In this document: one piece after another, positions 42,875-50,333 of the stretch | Position numbering within the stretch: the first letter of the stretch is position 1 | Layout of the letters: the number at the start of each line of letters is the position of its first letter | Source of the DNA: Ornithinimicrobium pratense | Lineage (GTDB): Bacteria; Actinomycetota; Actinomycetes; Actinomycetales; Dermatophilaceae | DNA: 64,000 bases | Assembly: GCF_008843165.1 (NCBI RefSeq) | Contig: NZ_CP044427.1 | Span: 1,736,001-1,800,000 of the forward strand | Direction: 5' to 3' | Program-made: the position numbers and the translations under genes | The notes under the pieces: generated by a model | Databases searched by the model: none | Seen by the model: only the letters and a program-made list of their open reading frames with translations | Told to the model about the DNA's origin: nothing

Positions 42875-43589
42875 TCTCCTGTGCTTCCCTTCGCTGCGAG
42901 GCATACCGGGTCTGTCCGAGCACGAGATCGACGGGCGCGCCCGGCGCGTCGGCGTCAGACCGTCGATCGGAGGCGTAGGTGGTCCGCCGACGTCGGAGGG
43001 TCTGGACCACCTGCTCACGCTCTTGCAGGTTCTCATCCAGCGATCTGAACAGCACCCCCTCGGGGGCCACCGGGCTGTTCCGCAGGTGCGACCACAGGGG
43101 TAGTCCGCCGATCGTGACCAGCAGGGCGGTCGAGAGCAGGATGACCTGGCTGGCCCAGTGCTCGACCGTGAAGGTCGTGACCACCGGGAACACCACGGCC
43201 AGGACATGGACGGCGCAGGCTATGCCGCGGTGGAAGCGCGCAGACTCCGAGGACGGCCAGGCATCGACCGGCCGACCCAGCTCACGTCCGTCGTCGGTGG
43301 AGGTGCAGCTGTCTTTGACCGGGCATGAGTTGCAGACGCTGGGACTGCCGCGGTAGCGCATCAGCCGGTTCTCGGGGTCGAAGGACTGTGGCCACAGCCA
43401 CTGGTCCTCCGGGCACAGCCAGGCGTCGTGATCCTCGTGATAGACAAAACCCCGGGTCTGGTGCTGGTCGTTGGCCGTGTGGGCCCGTCTGGCGAGCAGG
43501 TCGATCCCATAGGCCACCAGCAGGAGGACGAGGGCATAACCGCTGGCCAGCCAAGTGGGCAGTTCGACCGAGCTCGTCGCGGCGCTCAC
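42867..43589 (-). CDS. Membrane protein with transposase-like zinc-ribbon and two Y-A-S-x-R motifs, norB operon
   Basis: A 240-residue protein. Helix 1 is at about 14-33; a cytoplasmic segment then carries four cysteines, Cys59 in AWLCPEDQWLW and Cys86, Cys89, Cys95 in SVCNSCPVKDSCTS. The layout (D-x-Y-x-C-P, then C-x2-C-P-x4-C) resembles the zinc ribbon of IS1182-type transposases, without any DDE catalytic domain. Two more helices (122-140, 147-165) follow. The C-terminal tail has YASDRR (205-210) and YASQRR (229-234). GTG start overlapping the norB stop (GTGA). The cysteines could bind zinc or an iron-sulfur cluster. Confidence 0.75.
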   Translation of the reverse strand: MSAATSSVELPTWLASGYALVLLLVAYGIDLLARRAHTANDQHQTRGFVYHEDHDAWLCPEDQWLWPQSFDPENRLMRYRGSPSVCNSCPVKDSCTSTDDGRELGRPVDAWPSSESARFHRGIACAVHVLAVVFPVVTTFTVEHWASQVILLSTALLVTIGGLPLWSHLRNSPVAPEGVLFRSLDENLQEREQVVQTLRRRRTTYASDRRSDADAPGAPVDLVLGQTRYASQRREAQENA

Positions 43590-46018
43590 GAGGGCGCCTC
43601 CCCGTGCTCACGCCGATCCGAGGCGTACCCGCTGCGTGGCGGGCGGACCGGGTCCCCACCCGTCACCGGCGTGGGGACCGGCTCGACCGCGTGCCCGGTG
43701 CGGTCCGCCCGCGCCTCCGCGCTCTCCACGACGAAGAGGGTCTCTGGCTCCATCCGGGTGACCGTGGGCCGCACGCCATACCGCACGCCGAGCCAGGTGA
43801 TGTAGATGAACGGCAGGATGCCACCGACCAGGAAGATGACATCACCAGGCATCCGCAGCCACTCCAGGGCCAGGTTGCCGGGCTGGGTGATGTAGGCGAG
43901 GGTGCGGGCCTCGTAGTAGCCCTGGTTCACCGACGCCCACAACTGCAGCGTGCCAAGCGGTAGGAGGGTGGCGAACATCATCCAGGCCAGACCGATGTTG
44001 AGTGACCAGAAGGACAGCCGGGCCATCCGGTCGGGCCAGCGCTGCGGGGGGATGATGTAGCGCAGTGCGAAGAACGCGAGGCCGACGGCCAACATCCCGT
44101 AGACGCCCATCATGGCGCCGTGCGCATGGTTCGCGGTGAGCGCTGTGCCGATCTGGTAGTAGGACACGATGGGAAGGTTGACCAGGAAGCCGAAGACCCC
44201 CGCCCCCAGGAAGTTCCAGAAGCCCACGGCGACCAGGAACATGACCGCCCAGCGGTGCGGGAAGGGTGCGCTGGAGCGCGATTCCTGTCGCGCCCCGAGC
44301 TGCAGGAACGTCCACGCTTCGATGGTCAGGAAGGTCAGCGGGATGACCTCCATGGCGGAGAAGACCGCACCGAGCGCCATGTGCTCGACCGGGGTGCCCG
44401 AGAAGTAGAGGTGGTGCATGGTGCCGATGACGCCGCCAGCCGAGTAGAGGATGACGTCCAGGAAGATGATCTGGATCGCGATCTTGCGGCGCACCACGCC
44501 GAGCATGACGAACACATAAGCGACCATGACGGTGGTGAACAGTTCGAGGAAGTCCTCCACCCACAGGTGCACCACCCAGAAGCGCCAGAACTCGGCGACG
44601 GTCAGGTGCGTGGTGTTCATGGCCAGCAGGCCCACCGCATAGAAGGCCGGGATCGCCAGGGCCGCGTAGGTGAACAGCCACGGCATGTTGAACTTCGACT
44701 CGGTGCGCAACCGGGACCGGATCGCCCGGACGATGATGAGGAACCAGAGGAACAACCCGATCACCAGGAGTATCTGGAAGAACCTGGGTAGATCGAGGTA
44801 CTCCCACTGCTGGGAGAAGAACGGCGATCCGGCGGCCCAGTCTGGGCCGTAGATGCTGATGGCGGTGCCCCCGAACATCCCCACCACGACGAGCGCCAGG
44901 GCGCCCAGCAGGCCGTAGGACAGCAGGTGCTGACCTTTGGGCTCACGACCGGAGATGATCGGGGCGAGAAAGATCGCCGTAGCCAGGAAGGCGGCCGCCG
45001 TCCACAGCAGCGAGAGCTGCACGTGCCAGGTCCGGGCGAGGTTGAAGGGGAAGATCTGGGCCAGGTCGAAGCCGAAGAAGCCCTCCAGCTCGACCCGGTA
45101 GTGCTCGACGGAGGCTCCCACCGTGGCCTGGATCAGGAACAGGATGGAGACCACGAGGAAGAACCACGCGGTGGACTTCTGCGCCTTGGTGATCCCCACC
45201 TCCCCGGGCTGCAGGAACCGCAGGCTCGTCGTGTCGTTGCCCTTCCAGCCCAGGTTGGCGCTCCAGCGCCCGTAGACGGCGAACAGGATGCCCAGGCCGG
45301 CCAGCAGCGCGACCAACGAGATCCCCGACCAGACCAGGATGTCGGCCGTGGGCTGGTTGTTGACGCGGGGCTCTGGGGGCCAGTTGTTGGTGTAGGAGTA
45401 GTCCAGCCCTGGCCGCTCGGCCGCGCTCGCCCAGGCCGTCCAGGCGTAGAACGCGGTCAGGTCGTGGATGTGCTCCGGCTCCGTGATCTTGTTGGGGAGC
45501 AGCCCGTGCCTCGTGGTCGGCTCGCCGAAGAAGTCCGCGTAGTACTCCCTGATCGACTCGAAGGCAGTGACCTGCTGGGGGGTGAGGACCAGGGTGCCGC
45601 TCGCCTCGTCGTACCGGTTGGTCCGCTGCATCTCCGCGGTGGCGGCCTGGGGGTCCTGCACCCCCTCCTGGACGAGCCGGTCGTAGATGTGCTCGCTGCT
45701 CAGCCGGAGGTACTCGGCCGTGAAGTCGGGCCCGAGGTAGGCCCCGTGCCCGACAACCGAGCCGTACTGCTGCAGACCGCGGGTCAGGAAGATGTTCTGT
45801 CCGTTGGTGATCTGCTCGCCGGTGTAGACCTCCTGCCCCTCCTCGCTGACCACCTCCTGGGGCAGCGGCATGGACGCGGTATAGGTCCGGTAGGCCAGGA
45901 TCCCCATGACGAAGAAACCGAAGATTAAGACAAGAGCAACGCCCTGCACCCATCCCTTGCTGATCGATATTTCCGACCGCGGCGATGAATCATGGTGCCG
46001 GTTGTCGATCATCACCAT
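43586..46018 (-). CDS. norB: Quinol-dependent nitric oxide reductase (qNor)
   Basis: An 810-residue heme-copper-oxidase-family enzyme that reduces NO to N2O. About 14 helices: an N-terminal helix plus periplasmic domain fused to the NorB core, as in qNor, with no heme-c motif. Ligands are visible in TWHVQLSLLW (heme b), HLWVEDFLELF (about 480, non-heme iron His and Glu), MHHLYFSGTP (about 534, FeB His pair) and TANHAHGAMMGVYGML (about 630, heme b and b3). A hydrophilic 70-residue C-terminal tail ends SGYASDRREHGEAPS, unlike typical qNor. First gene of a six-gene overlapping operon. Start: first of two ATGs, after GAGAAAGG. Confidence 0.95.
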   Translation of the reverse strand: MVMIDNRHHDSSPRSEISISKGWVQGVALVLIFGFFVMGILAYRTYTASMPLPQEVVSEEGQEVYTGEQITNGQNIFLTRGLQQYGSVVGHGAYLGPDFTAEYLRLSSEHIYDRLVQEGVQDPQAATAEMQRTNRYDEASGTLVLTPQQVTAFESIREYYADFFGEPTTRHGLLPNKITEPEHIHDLTAFYAWTAWASAAERPGLDYSYTNNWPPEPRVNNQPTADILVWSGISLVALLAGLGILFAVYGRWSANLGWKGNDTTSLRFLQPGEVGITKAQKSTAWFFLVVSILFLIQATVGASVEHYRVELEGFFGFDLAQIFPFNLARTWHVQLSLLWTAAAFLATAIFLAPIISGREPKGQHLLSYGLLGALALVVVGMFGGTAISIYGPDWAAGSPFFSQQWEYLDLPRFFQILLVIGLFLWFLIIVRAIRSRLRTESKFNMPWLFTYAALAIPAFYAVGLLAMNTTHLTVAEFWRFWVVHLWVEDFLELFTTVMVAYVFVMLGVVRRKIAIQIIFLDVILYSAGGVIGTMHHLYFSGTPVEHMALGAVFSAMEVIPLTFLTIEAWTFLQLGARQESRSSAPFPHRWAVMFLVAVGFWNFLGAGVFGFLVNLPIVSYYQIGTALTANHAHGAMMGVYGMLAVGLAFFALRYIIPPQRWPDRMARLSFWSLNIGLAWMMFATLLPLGTLQLWASVNQGYYEARTLAYITQPGNLALEWLRMPGDVIFLVGGILPFIYITWLGVRYGVRPTVTRMEPETLFVVESAEARADRTGHAVEPVPTPVTGGDPVRPPRSGYASDRREHGEAPS

Positions 46019-46125
46019 CGTGGAACCGACCCTTTCTCCGCGCCAGAAATACCCGTCTCTGGCCTAGCCCGTGCTGCTGGATGCGAAGGCACAGTATCTG
46101 AGACAGGCCCCTTGTTGAGCCGCCC

Positions 46126-46190
46126 CTGAATGCAGTCTTCAGCATATTTTAAGCGCCCTTCGGATTGCTTTTCCTTTTTATTACTCTTGT
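46126..46190. promoter_or_regulatory. AT-rich norB upstream region with inverted repeat
   Basis: CTGAATGCAGTCTTCAG (46126-46142) has 5-base inverted arms and is followed by about 48 bases far richer in A+T than the rest of the window (TATTTTAAG and CCTTTTTATTACT). On the minus strand a TACTGT box lies about 75 bases before the norB ATG, downstream of this region. The layout fits an activator or NO-responsive repressor site, but the motif matches no known regulator I can name. Confidence 0.4.
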
Positions 46191-46230
46191 GCTAGGCAGC
46201 CGCGGGTGCACCGTCACCGACCCCCCGGGC

Positions 46231-46236
46231 TACCGT
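46231..46236 (+). promoter_or_regulatory. -10 box of the 46244 gene, leaderless
   Basis: TACCGT ends seven bases before the ATG at 46244. This spacing favours that ATG over the GTG at 46235, which would lie inside the box. Confidence 0.45.
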
Positions 46237-46243
46237 GGTGGGC

Positions 46244-46630
46244 ATGCCTGCCGGACCTCATCCCACCCCCCCGTCCTGGCTGGTCGTCCTCGCAGGTGCG
46301 CTCGCGGTCGTACCGTTCGCAGTCCTGGGTGACCTGGTCGAAGCCTCCGACCGGGCGACCGTGACCCTGCGGGTCGGGGTCGTCATCGTCAGCCTCATCG
46401 CCGTCCTGCTGTGGCGGGCGTTGCACCGCAGCTTCGGGTCGGTGGCCGCGCGGGTGGGAATCGTCGGCCTCGCCTTCTTCGGCTTCGTCGCGATGACCCT
46501 GCTGTCTCGCATGGCGGCCTTCCCGGACCGGGTCTTCGCGCTGCCCTTTCTCTTCCCGGTCTGGCTGGCCGCGCTGCTCTTCGTCGCCACCGCCCTGACC
46601 GAGCGCTCCGCGCGCCGCCGTCTCGGCTGA
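46244..46630 (+). CDS. Four-helix membrane protein of unknown function
   Basis: A 128-residue protein with helices at about 10-27, 39-57, 67-84 and 98-116 and short charged loops, ending SARRRLG. No family recognised. It is transcribed divergently from norB across 225 bases that include the AT-rich region, and converges with the XdhC gene. It could be co-regulated with norB, though nothing in its sequence links it to NO metabolism. The start choice depends on the TACCGT box. Confidence 0.6.
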   Translation: MPAGPHPTPPSWLVVLAGALAVVPFAVLGDLVEASDRATVTLRVGVVIVSLIAVLLWRALHRSFGSVAARVGIVGLAFFGFVAMTLLSRMAAFPDRVFALPFLFPVWLAALLFVATALTERSARRRLG

Positions 46631-46664
46631 GGCTCAGCCCTCCGCCGGTCAGTCCACCGTCGGT

Positions 46665-47804
46665 TCAATCCACATCGTGCCGGTGGATCGGGCCGTCGAT
46701 CCTGCGCAAGGGTGCGCCGCCGCCGCCCCAGCGCAGGGCGATGATCTCCGCGGCGACCGAGATGGCGGTCTCTTCGGGGGTCCGGGCGCCGAGGTCGAGC
46801 CCGATGGGGCTGCGCAGCACCGCCAGGTGTTCATCGGTCAGCCCCTCCTCGCGCAGCCGCGCGAGCCGGTTCTCGTGGGTGCGCCGGGAGCCCATGGCCC
46901 CCACGTAGGCCAGCGGTGGCCCGTCGGGCCCGAGCAGGGTGGTCAGCAGGGGCACGTCGAACTTGGGGTCGTGGGTGAGCACGCACGCCACCGTGCGCTC
47001 GTCCAGGGCGTCCAGGGCGACCTGCTCCTCAACGTATCGGTGCGGCCAGGAGACGACGACCTCGTCTACGTCCGGGAACCGGCTGCGGGTGGCGAAGACA
47101 GGGCGGGCGTCGCAGACCGTGACGTGGTAGCCAAGGAAGGAGCCGATCCGGGCCACGGCGGCGGCGAAGTCGATGGCCCCGAAGACCAGCATCCGCGGGC
47201 GCGGCGCATAGGAGGCGACGAAGACCCGCAAGCCCTCGCCCCGTCGCTCGCCCTGGGGGCCGTACTCCAGGGTGGCTGTGCGGCCCTGCGCGAGCATCCC
47301 GCGGGCGTCGTCCAGCACCGAGTGGTCGATCCGGTGGGTGCCCAGCGTGCCGCTGGTGCGCTGGCCCTCGGGACGGATGACCAGGTGCCGGCCCAGGGAG
47401 GTTGGGTCGGGGTGGGCGACCACGGTCGCGACCGCGACGGGGCGGCCGGCATCGATGTCCTGCGCCACTTCTCCCAGCTCGGGAAAGTCCTGCTGGGAAA
47501 CCCTCTCCACGAAGATGTCAAGGATGCCCCCGCAGGTCAGCCCGACCCCCATGGCCTCGTCGTCGGACACGCCATACCGCCTCAGCACTGGCGAGCCGGA
47601 GGCAATGACCTCTTGACCCAGCTCGTAGACCGCACCCTCTACGCACCCGCCGGAGACCGACCCCACGGCCTCACCGTCGGACCCGACGAGCATGGACGCC
47701 CCGGGCTGCCGCGGCGCGGACTTCCACGTCCCGACCACGGTCCCCATGGCAACCTGCTCCCCGGAACGCCACCAGTCCAGCAGCTTCTCAAGCACGTCGC
47801 GCAT
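46665..47804 (-). CDS. XdhC/CoxF-family molybdenum-enzyme maturation factor
   Basis: A 379-residue protein. N-terminal XdhC_CoxI domain with MGTVVGTWKSAPRQPGASML, SVSGGCVEGAVYEL and LTCGGILDIFVE; C-terminal Rossmann domain from MLVFGAIDFAAAVARIGSFL and the end motif YVGAMGSRRTHENRL. Such proteins bind the molybdenum cofactor and insert the sulfurated form into xanthine-oxidase-family enzymes. The partner is most likely the coxSLM enzyme 6 kb away, as no other such enzyme is in the window. It starts five bases after the VWA gene stop, so MoxR, VWA and XdhC form one operon. Confidence 0.9.
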   Translation of the reverse strand: MRDVLEKLLDWWRSGEQVAMGTVVGTWKSAPRQPGASMLVGSDGEAVGSVSGGCVEGAVYELGQEVIASGSPVLRRYGVSDDEAMGVGLTCGGILDIFVERVSQQDFPELGEVAQDIDAGRPVAVATVVAHPDPTSLGRHLVIRPEGQRTSGTLGTHRIDHSVLDDARGMLAQGRTATLEYGPQGERRGEGLRVFVASYAPRPRMLVFGAIDFAAAVARIGSFLGYHVTVCDARPVFATRSRFPDVDEVVVSWPHRYVEEQVALDALDERTVACVLTHDPKFDVPLLTTLLGPDGPPLAYVGAMGSRRTHENRLARLREEGLTDEHLAVLRSPIGLDLGARTPEETAISVAAEIIALRWGGGGAPLRRIDGPIHRHDVD

Positions 47805-47809
47805 ACCGG

Positions 47810-49012
47810 TTAGGCTCTCACGCCCGCCGCGCCGGCCACGACGGAGAGCACCTCTTCGAAGGCGGCCAGCGAGTGGCCGGCGATGAACTCGTCGACGTGG
47901 GGCAGGACCGCGACGATCCCGGCCTGCACCGGCGCGTAACCCTCCTTGCCGCGGTGCGGGTTGACCCACACCACGCGGTGCGCCAAGGACCGCACGGCGC
48001 GCAGCTGCTCCCCCAGCAGCTCCGGCGCGGTCCGCTCCCAGCCGTCGCTGAACACCACCACCACGGCACCGCGAGCCATCCCCCGTCGGCCCCACCGGCG
48101 CACAAAGACCGCCAGCGACTCCCCGAGCCTGGTCCCGCCGGACCAGTCCGGGACGACCTCCCCGGCGGCGAGCAGAGCCCGGTCCGGATCACGCTCGCCC
48201 AGGGCGCGAGTCACGTGGGTCAGTCGGGTGCCGACGGTGAACACCTCAGTCGTCCGCGGCCCGGCCTGCACCATGGTGTGCGCCAGGCGCAGCAGGGCGT
48301 CGGCGTAGGCGCTCATCGATCCGCTGACGTCGACCAGAAGCACCACCCGGCGCGGGCGGTGCACCCGTCGGCGGCGCCGGATCCGGCTAGGCTCGCCCAT
48401 CTGCCGCAGCAGTGCCCGCACCGTCGCGTGGCCGTCAACCGCGCCGCGGTGGCTGGGGGTATGCCGTCGGCCCCGGCGGCTGGGCGGGCGGGGCTTGAGC
48501 AGCGCGAACTGCCGGCGCAGCGCGGCTCGATCCTTGGGCGAGAGGCCGGCGACGTCGCGATGGCGCAGCACCTCCTGCGCTGAGGCCGCCGCCTTCACCA
48601 GCTCCTCGCCGTCGGGCCCGTCCGGCCCGACGCCCTCGCCCGGGTCCTCGAGGCTGGCCTGGACGGTGCTGGTCCGCGGGGTCTCCTGGGGCGTGACCGC
48701 ATGCATCGGCTGCCCGCCAAACCAGCCGTTGAAGATCCGGTCGTAGGGCGCCACGTCCGCCGGGGACGCGGTCAGCGTGGCCCGCCCGGCCCAGTAGACG
48801 GCCTCGCGCGAGCGCAGGCCCACCTCCGCACAGGCGCGCAGGAAGCCACGCTCCCGGTCGGCCGTGACCGACAGCCCCGCAGCCCGGCAGGCCCGCGCGA
48901 AACCGCCTAGGGTCTGCCCGGCGTCCCAGGTCAAGGTCGAGGTCGCGGCCGTGTCGGGTGTCGTCTGGCCTGCCGTGGCTCGGTCTGCCGTTCCGGGGTC
49001 GGTGGCGCTCAT
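47810..49012 (-). CDS. CoxE-like VWA-domain protein
   Basis: A 400-residue protein. The C-terminal half is a von Willebrand A domain with the metal-ion site VVLLVDVSGSMSAYADALLR (D-x-S-x-S) and a late DWSGGTRLGESLAVF and VVFSDGWERTAPELL. The N-terminal half is helical with a basic linker (SRIRRRRRVHRPRR). CoxE together with a MoxR ATPase (CoxD) matures the Mo-Cu centre of CO dehydrogenases, so this gene belongs with the coxSLM operon. The start is the ATG at 49012 with TGAGGA seven bases upstream, ten bases after the MoxR stop. Confidence 0.9.
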   Translation of the reverse strand: MSATDPGTADRATAGQTTPDTAATSTLTWDAGQTLGGFARACRAAGLSVTADRERGFLRACAEVGLRSREAVYWAGRATLTASPADVAPYDRIFNGWFGGQPMHAVTPQETPRTSTVQASLEDPGEGVGPDGPDGEELVKAAASAQEVLRHRDVAGLSPKDRAALRRQFALLKPRPPSRRGRRHTPSHRGAVDGHATVRALLRQMGEPSRIRRRRRVHRPRRVVLLVDVSGSMSAYADALLRLAHTMVQAGPRTTEVFTVGTRLTHVTRALGERDPDRALLAAGEVVPDWSGGTRLGESLAVFVRRWGRRGMARGAVVVVFSDGWERTAPELLGEQLRAVRSLAHRVVWVNPHRGKEGYAPVQAGIVAVLPHVDEFIAGHSLAAFEEVLSVVAGAAGVRA

Positions 49013-49022
49013 CAACCATTCC

Positions 49023-49931
49023 TCAGCGGGTCAGGATGCGGTCCAGCGCGACCCGGACCCGCTCGGCGTCCTCGCGGTACTTCACTGCGGCCCCCATCGT
49101 GGCCGCCGCGACCTCGGGGTCCAGGCGGCTGTGCCCCAGCGCCGCCAGCGCCCGGGCCCAGTCGAGCGTCTCGGCCACGCCCGGGGGTTTGACCATGCCC
49201 TCGTCGGCCCGCAGCTGCTGGACCACCTCGACCACCTCCCGGGCCAGCGTCTCTGCCACCTCGGGCAGCCGAGCCCGCACGATCGCCAGCTCTCGCTCCA
49301 GGCCGGGGTGCTCGATCCAGTGGTAGAGGCACCGCCGCTTGAGCGCGTCGTGCAGCTCCCGGGTGCGGTTCGAGGTCAGCACCACCAACGGTGGGGTCCT
49401 TGCCCGCACCGTCCCCAGCTCGGGGATGGTCACCGCCCAGGTGGAGAGCACCTCGAGCAGGAAGGCCTCGAACTCGTCGTCGGCCCGGTCCACCTCGTCG
49501 ACCAGCAGCACGCACGGCGCCTCCTGCAACGCCCGCAGCACCGGTCTGGCCTGCAGGAAGCGCTCATCGAACAGCTCGGCCTCCAGGTCCTCGCTGGACC
49601 CGACGGAGTGGCCGTCGCGGTTGGCCGCCGCGGCGGTCTCCACCGCGCGCAGGTGCAGGATCTGCCGAGGGAAGTCCCAGTCGTAGAGCGCCTGGCTGGC
49701 CTCGATCCCCTCGTAGCACTGCAGCCGGATCAGCGGCACGCCCTGCAGCTGCGCCAACGCCTCGGCGAGGGCGGTCTTGCCGGTCCCGGGTTCGCCTTCG
49801 AGCAGCAGCGGACGCTCCAGCCGGTGTGCCAGCCAGGTCACTGTCGCTAACCCCTCATCGGCCAGGTATGCCGTGCCGGTCAGGGCGTCGGCGAGTGCCT
49901 GCGGGCTGTCGAACGCGGCGCTGGGCTCCAT
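49023..49931 (-). CDS. MoxR-family AAA ATPase (CoxD-like)
   Basis: A 302-residue AAA protein with Walker A GEPGTGKT (about 45-52), Walker B CVLLVDEVDRADDEFEAFLL and sensor VVLTSNRTRELHDALKRRCL. It is the CoxD/MoxR type that acts with a VWA partner in remodelling or metallating target enzymes. First gene of the three-gene run MoxR, VWA, XdhC. The ATG lies eight bases after a TAGACT box, so it is probably near-leaderless. In M. tuberculosis and other actinobacteria similar genes accompany molybdenum hydroxylases. Confidence 0.9.
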   Translation of the reverse strand: MEPSAAFDSPQALADALTGTAYLADEGLATVTWLAHRLERPLLLEGEPGTGKTALAEALAQLQGVPLIRLQCYEGIEASQALYDWDFPRQILHLRAVETAAAANRDGHSVGSSEDLEAELFDERFLQARPVLRALQEAPCVLLVDEVDRADDEFEAFLLEVLSTWAVTIPELGTVRARTPPLVVLTSNRTRELHDALKRRCLYHWIEHPGLERELAIVRARLPEVAETLAREVVEVVQQLRADEGMVKPPGVAETLDWARALAALGHSRLDPEVAAATMGAAVKYREDAERVRVALDRILTR

Positions 49932-49939
49932 GCTCGTGG

Positions 49940-49945
49940 AGTCTA
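49940..49945 (-). promoter_or_regulatory. -10 box of the MoxR operon
   Basis: TAGACT on the minus strand lies eight bases before the MoxR ATG at 49931. Confidence 0.4.
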
Positions 49946-50000
49946 GGGCGCTGGCCCGCGCAGGATCCCGGGTGCCCGGGCGGCCGCCCCGCCCGGTGAT

Positions 50001-50162
50001 CTACTCGCCCTCCGGCTCCTCGGTGGCGTCCGGGTCCTCTTCCGGCTCGAAACTGTTGGGCTCGTCGTCCATGCCCATGCCCGCCCCCTCCTCGTTCAGC
50101 GGCTCCTCCCGCTGCCCATCATGCTCCTGCTGGCCGCGCTCCATACCCGACTGTTCGCTCAT
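50001..50162 (-). CDS. 53-residue acidic hypothetical protein
   Basis: A short, hydrophilic, Glu/Asp/Gly/Met-rich protein (SEQSGMERGQQEHDGQREEP to DPDATEEPEGE) with no hydrophobic segment. It has a good ribosome site, AGGAAGGA, seven or more bases before the ATG and no antisense competitor with a domain. I recognise no family. It lies between the MoxR promoter and the divergent membrane-protein gene and may be a small stress-type or disordered protein. Confidence 0.5.
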   Translation of the reverse strand: MSEQSGMERGQQEHDGQREEPLNEEGAGMGMDDEPNSFEPEEDPDATEEPEGE

Positions 50163-50284
50163 GGGCCTGTCCTTCCTGTCCGTCGATCGGCGTGGCCGTC
50201 CGACATGGGCGGCCCTCCTCGCAGTCTGCTCGCCCACTCCCCGCTCGTCCAGACGAGCAGTTGCGAGACGCAGGTGAGCAAGGG

Positions 50285-50313
50285 TTGACGACGGTCGACC
50301 CCAGGCATATTGT
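50285..50313 (+). promoter_or_regulatory. Promoter of the 50321 membrane-protein/GntR pair
   Basis: TTGACG (50285-50290) and TATTGT (50308-50313) are 17 bases apart, the best sigma-70-type promoter in the window. The -10 ends seven bases before the GTG at 50321, so transcription should begin at or beside the start codon. Confidence 0.65.
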
Positions 50314-50333
50314 CCCAGTTGTGGATGGGACAA
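50310..50333. promoter_or_regulatory. GntR-type operator over the start site and start codon
   Basis: TTGTCCCA and TGGGACAA form a perfect 8-base inverted repeat with an 8-base spacer. It covers the end of the -10 box, the transcription start and the GTG. A second overlapping pair, CCCAGTT (50314-50320) and AACTGGG (50333-50339), adds symmetry. The GntR regulator encoded in the same operon is the likely ligand. Confidence 0.65.

Noticed and set aside
46231..46243. GTG at 46235 as the start of the small membrane protein
   Set aside because: It lies within the -10 box TACCGT; the ATG at 46244 fits leaderless spacing.
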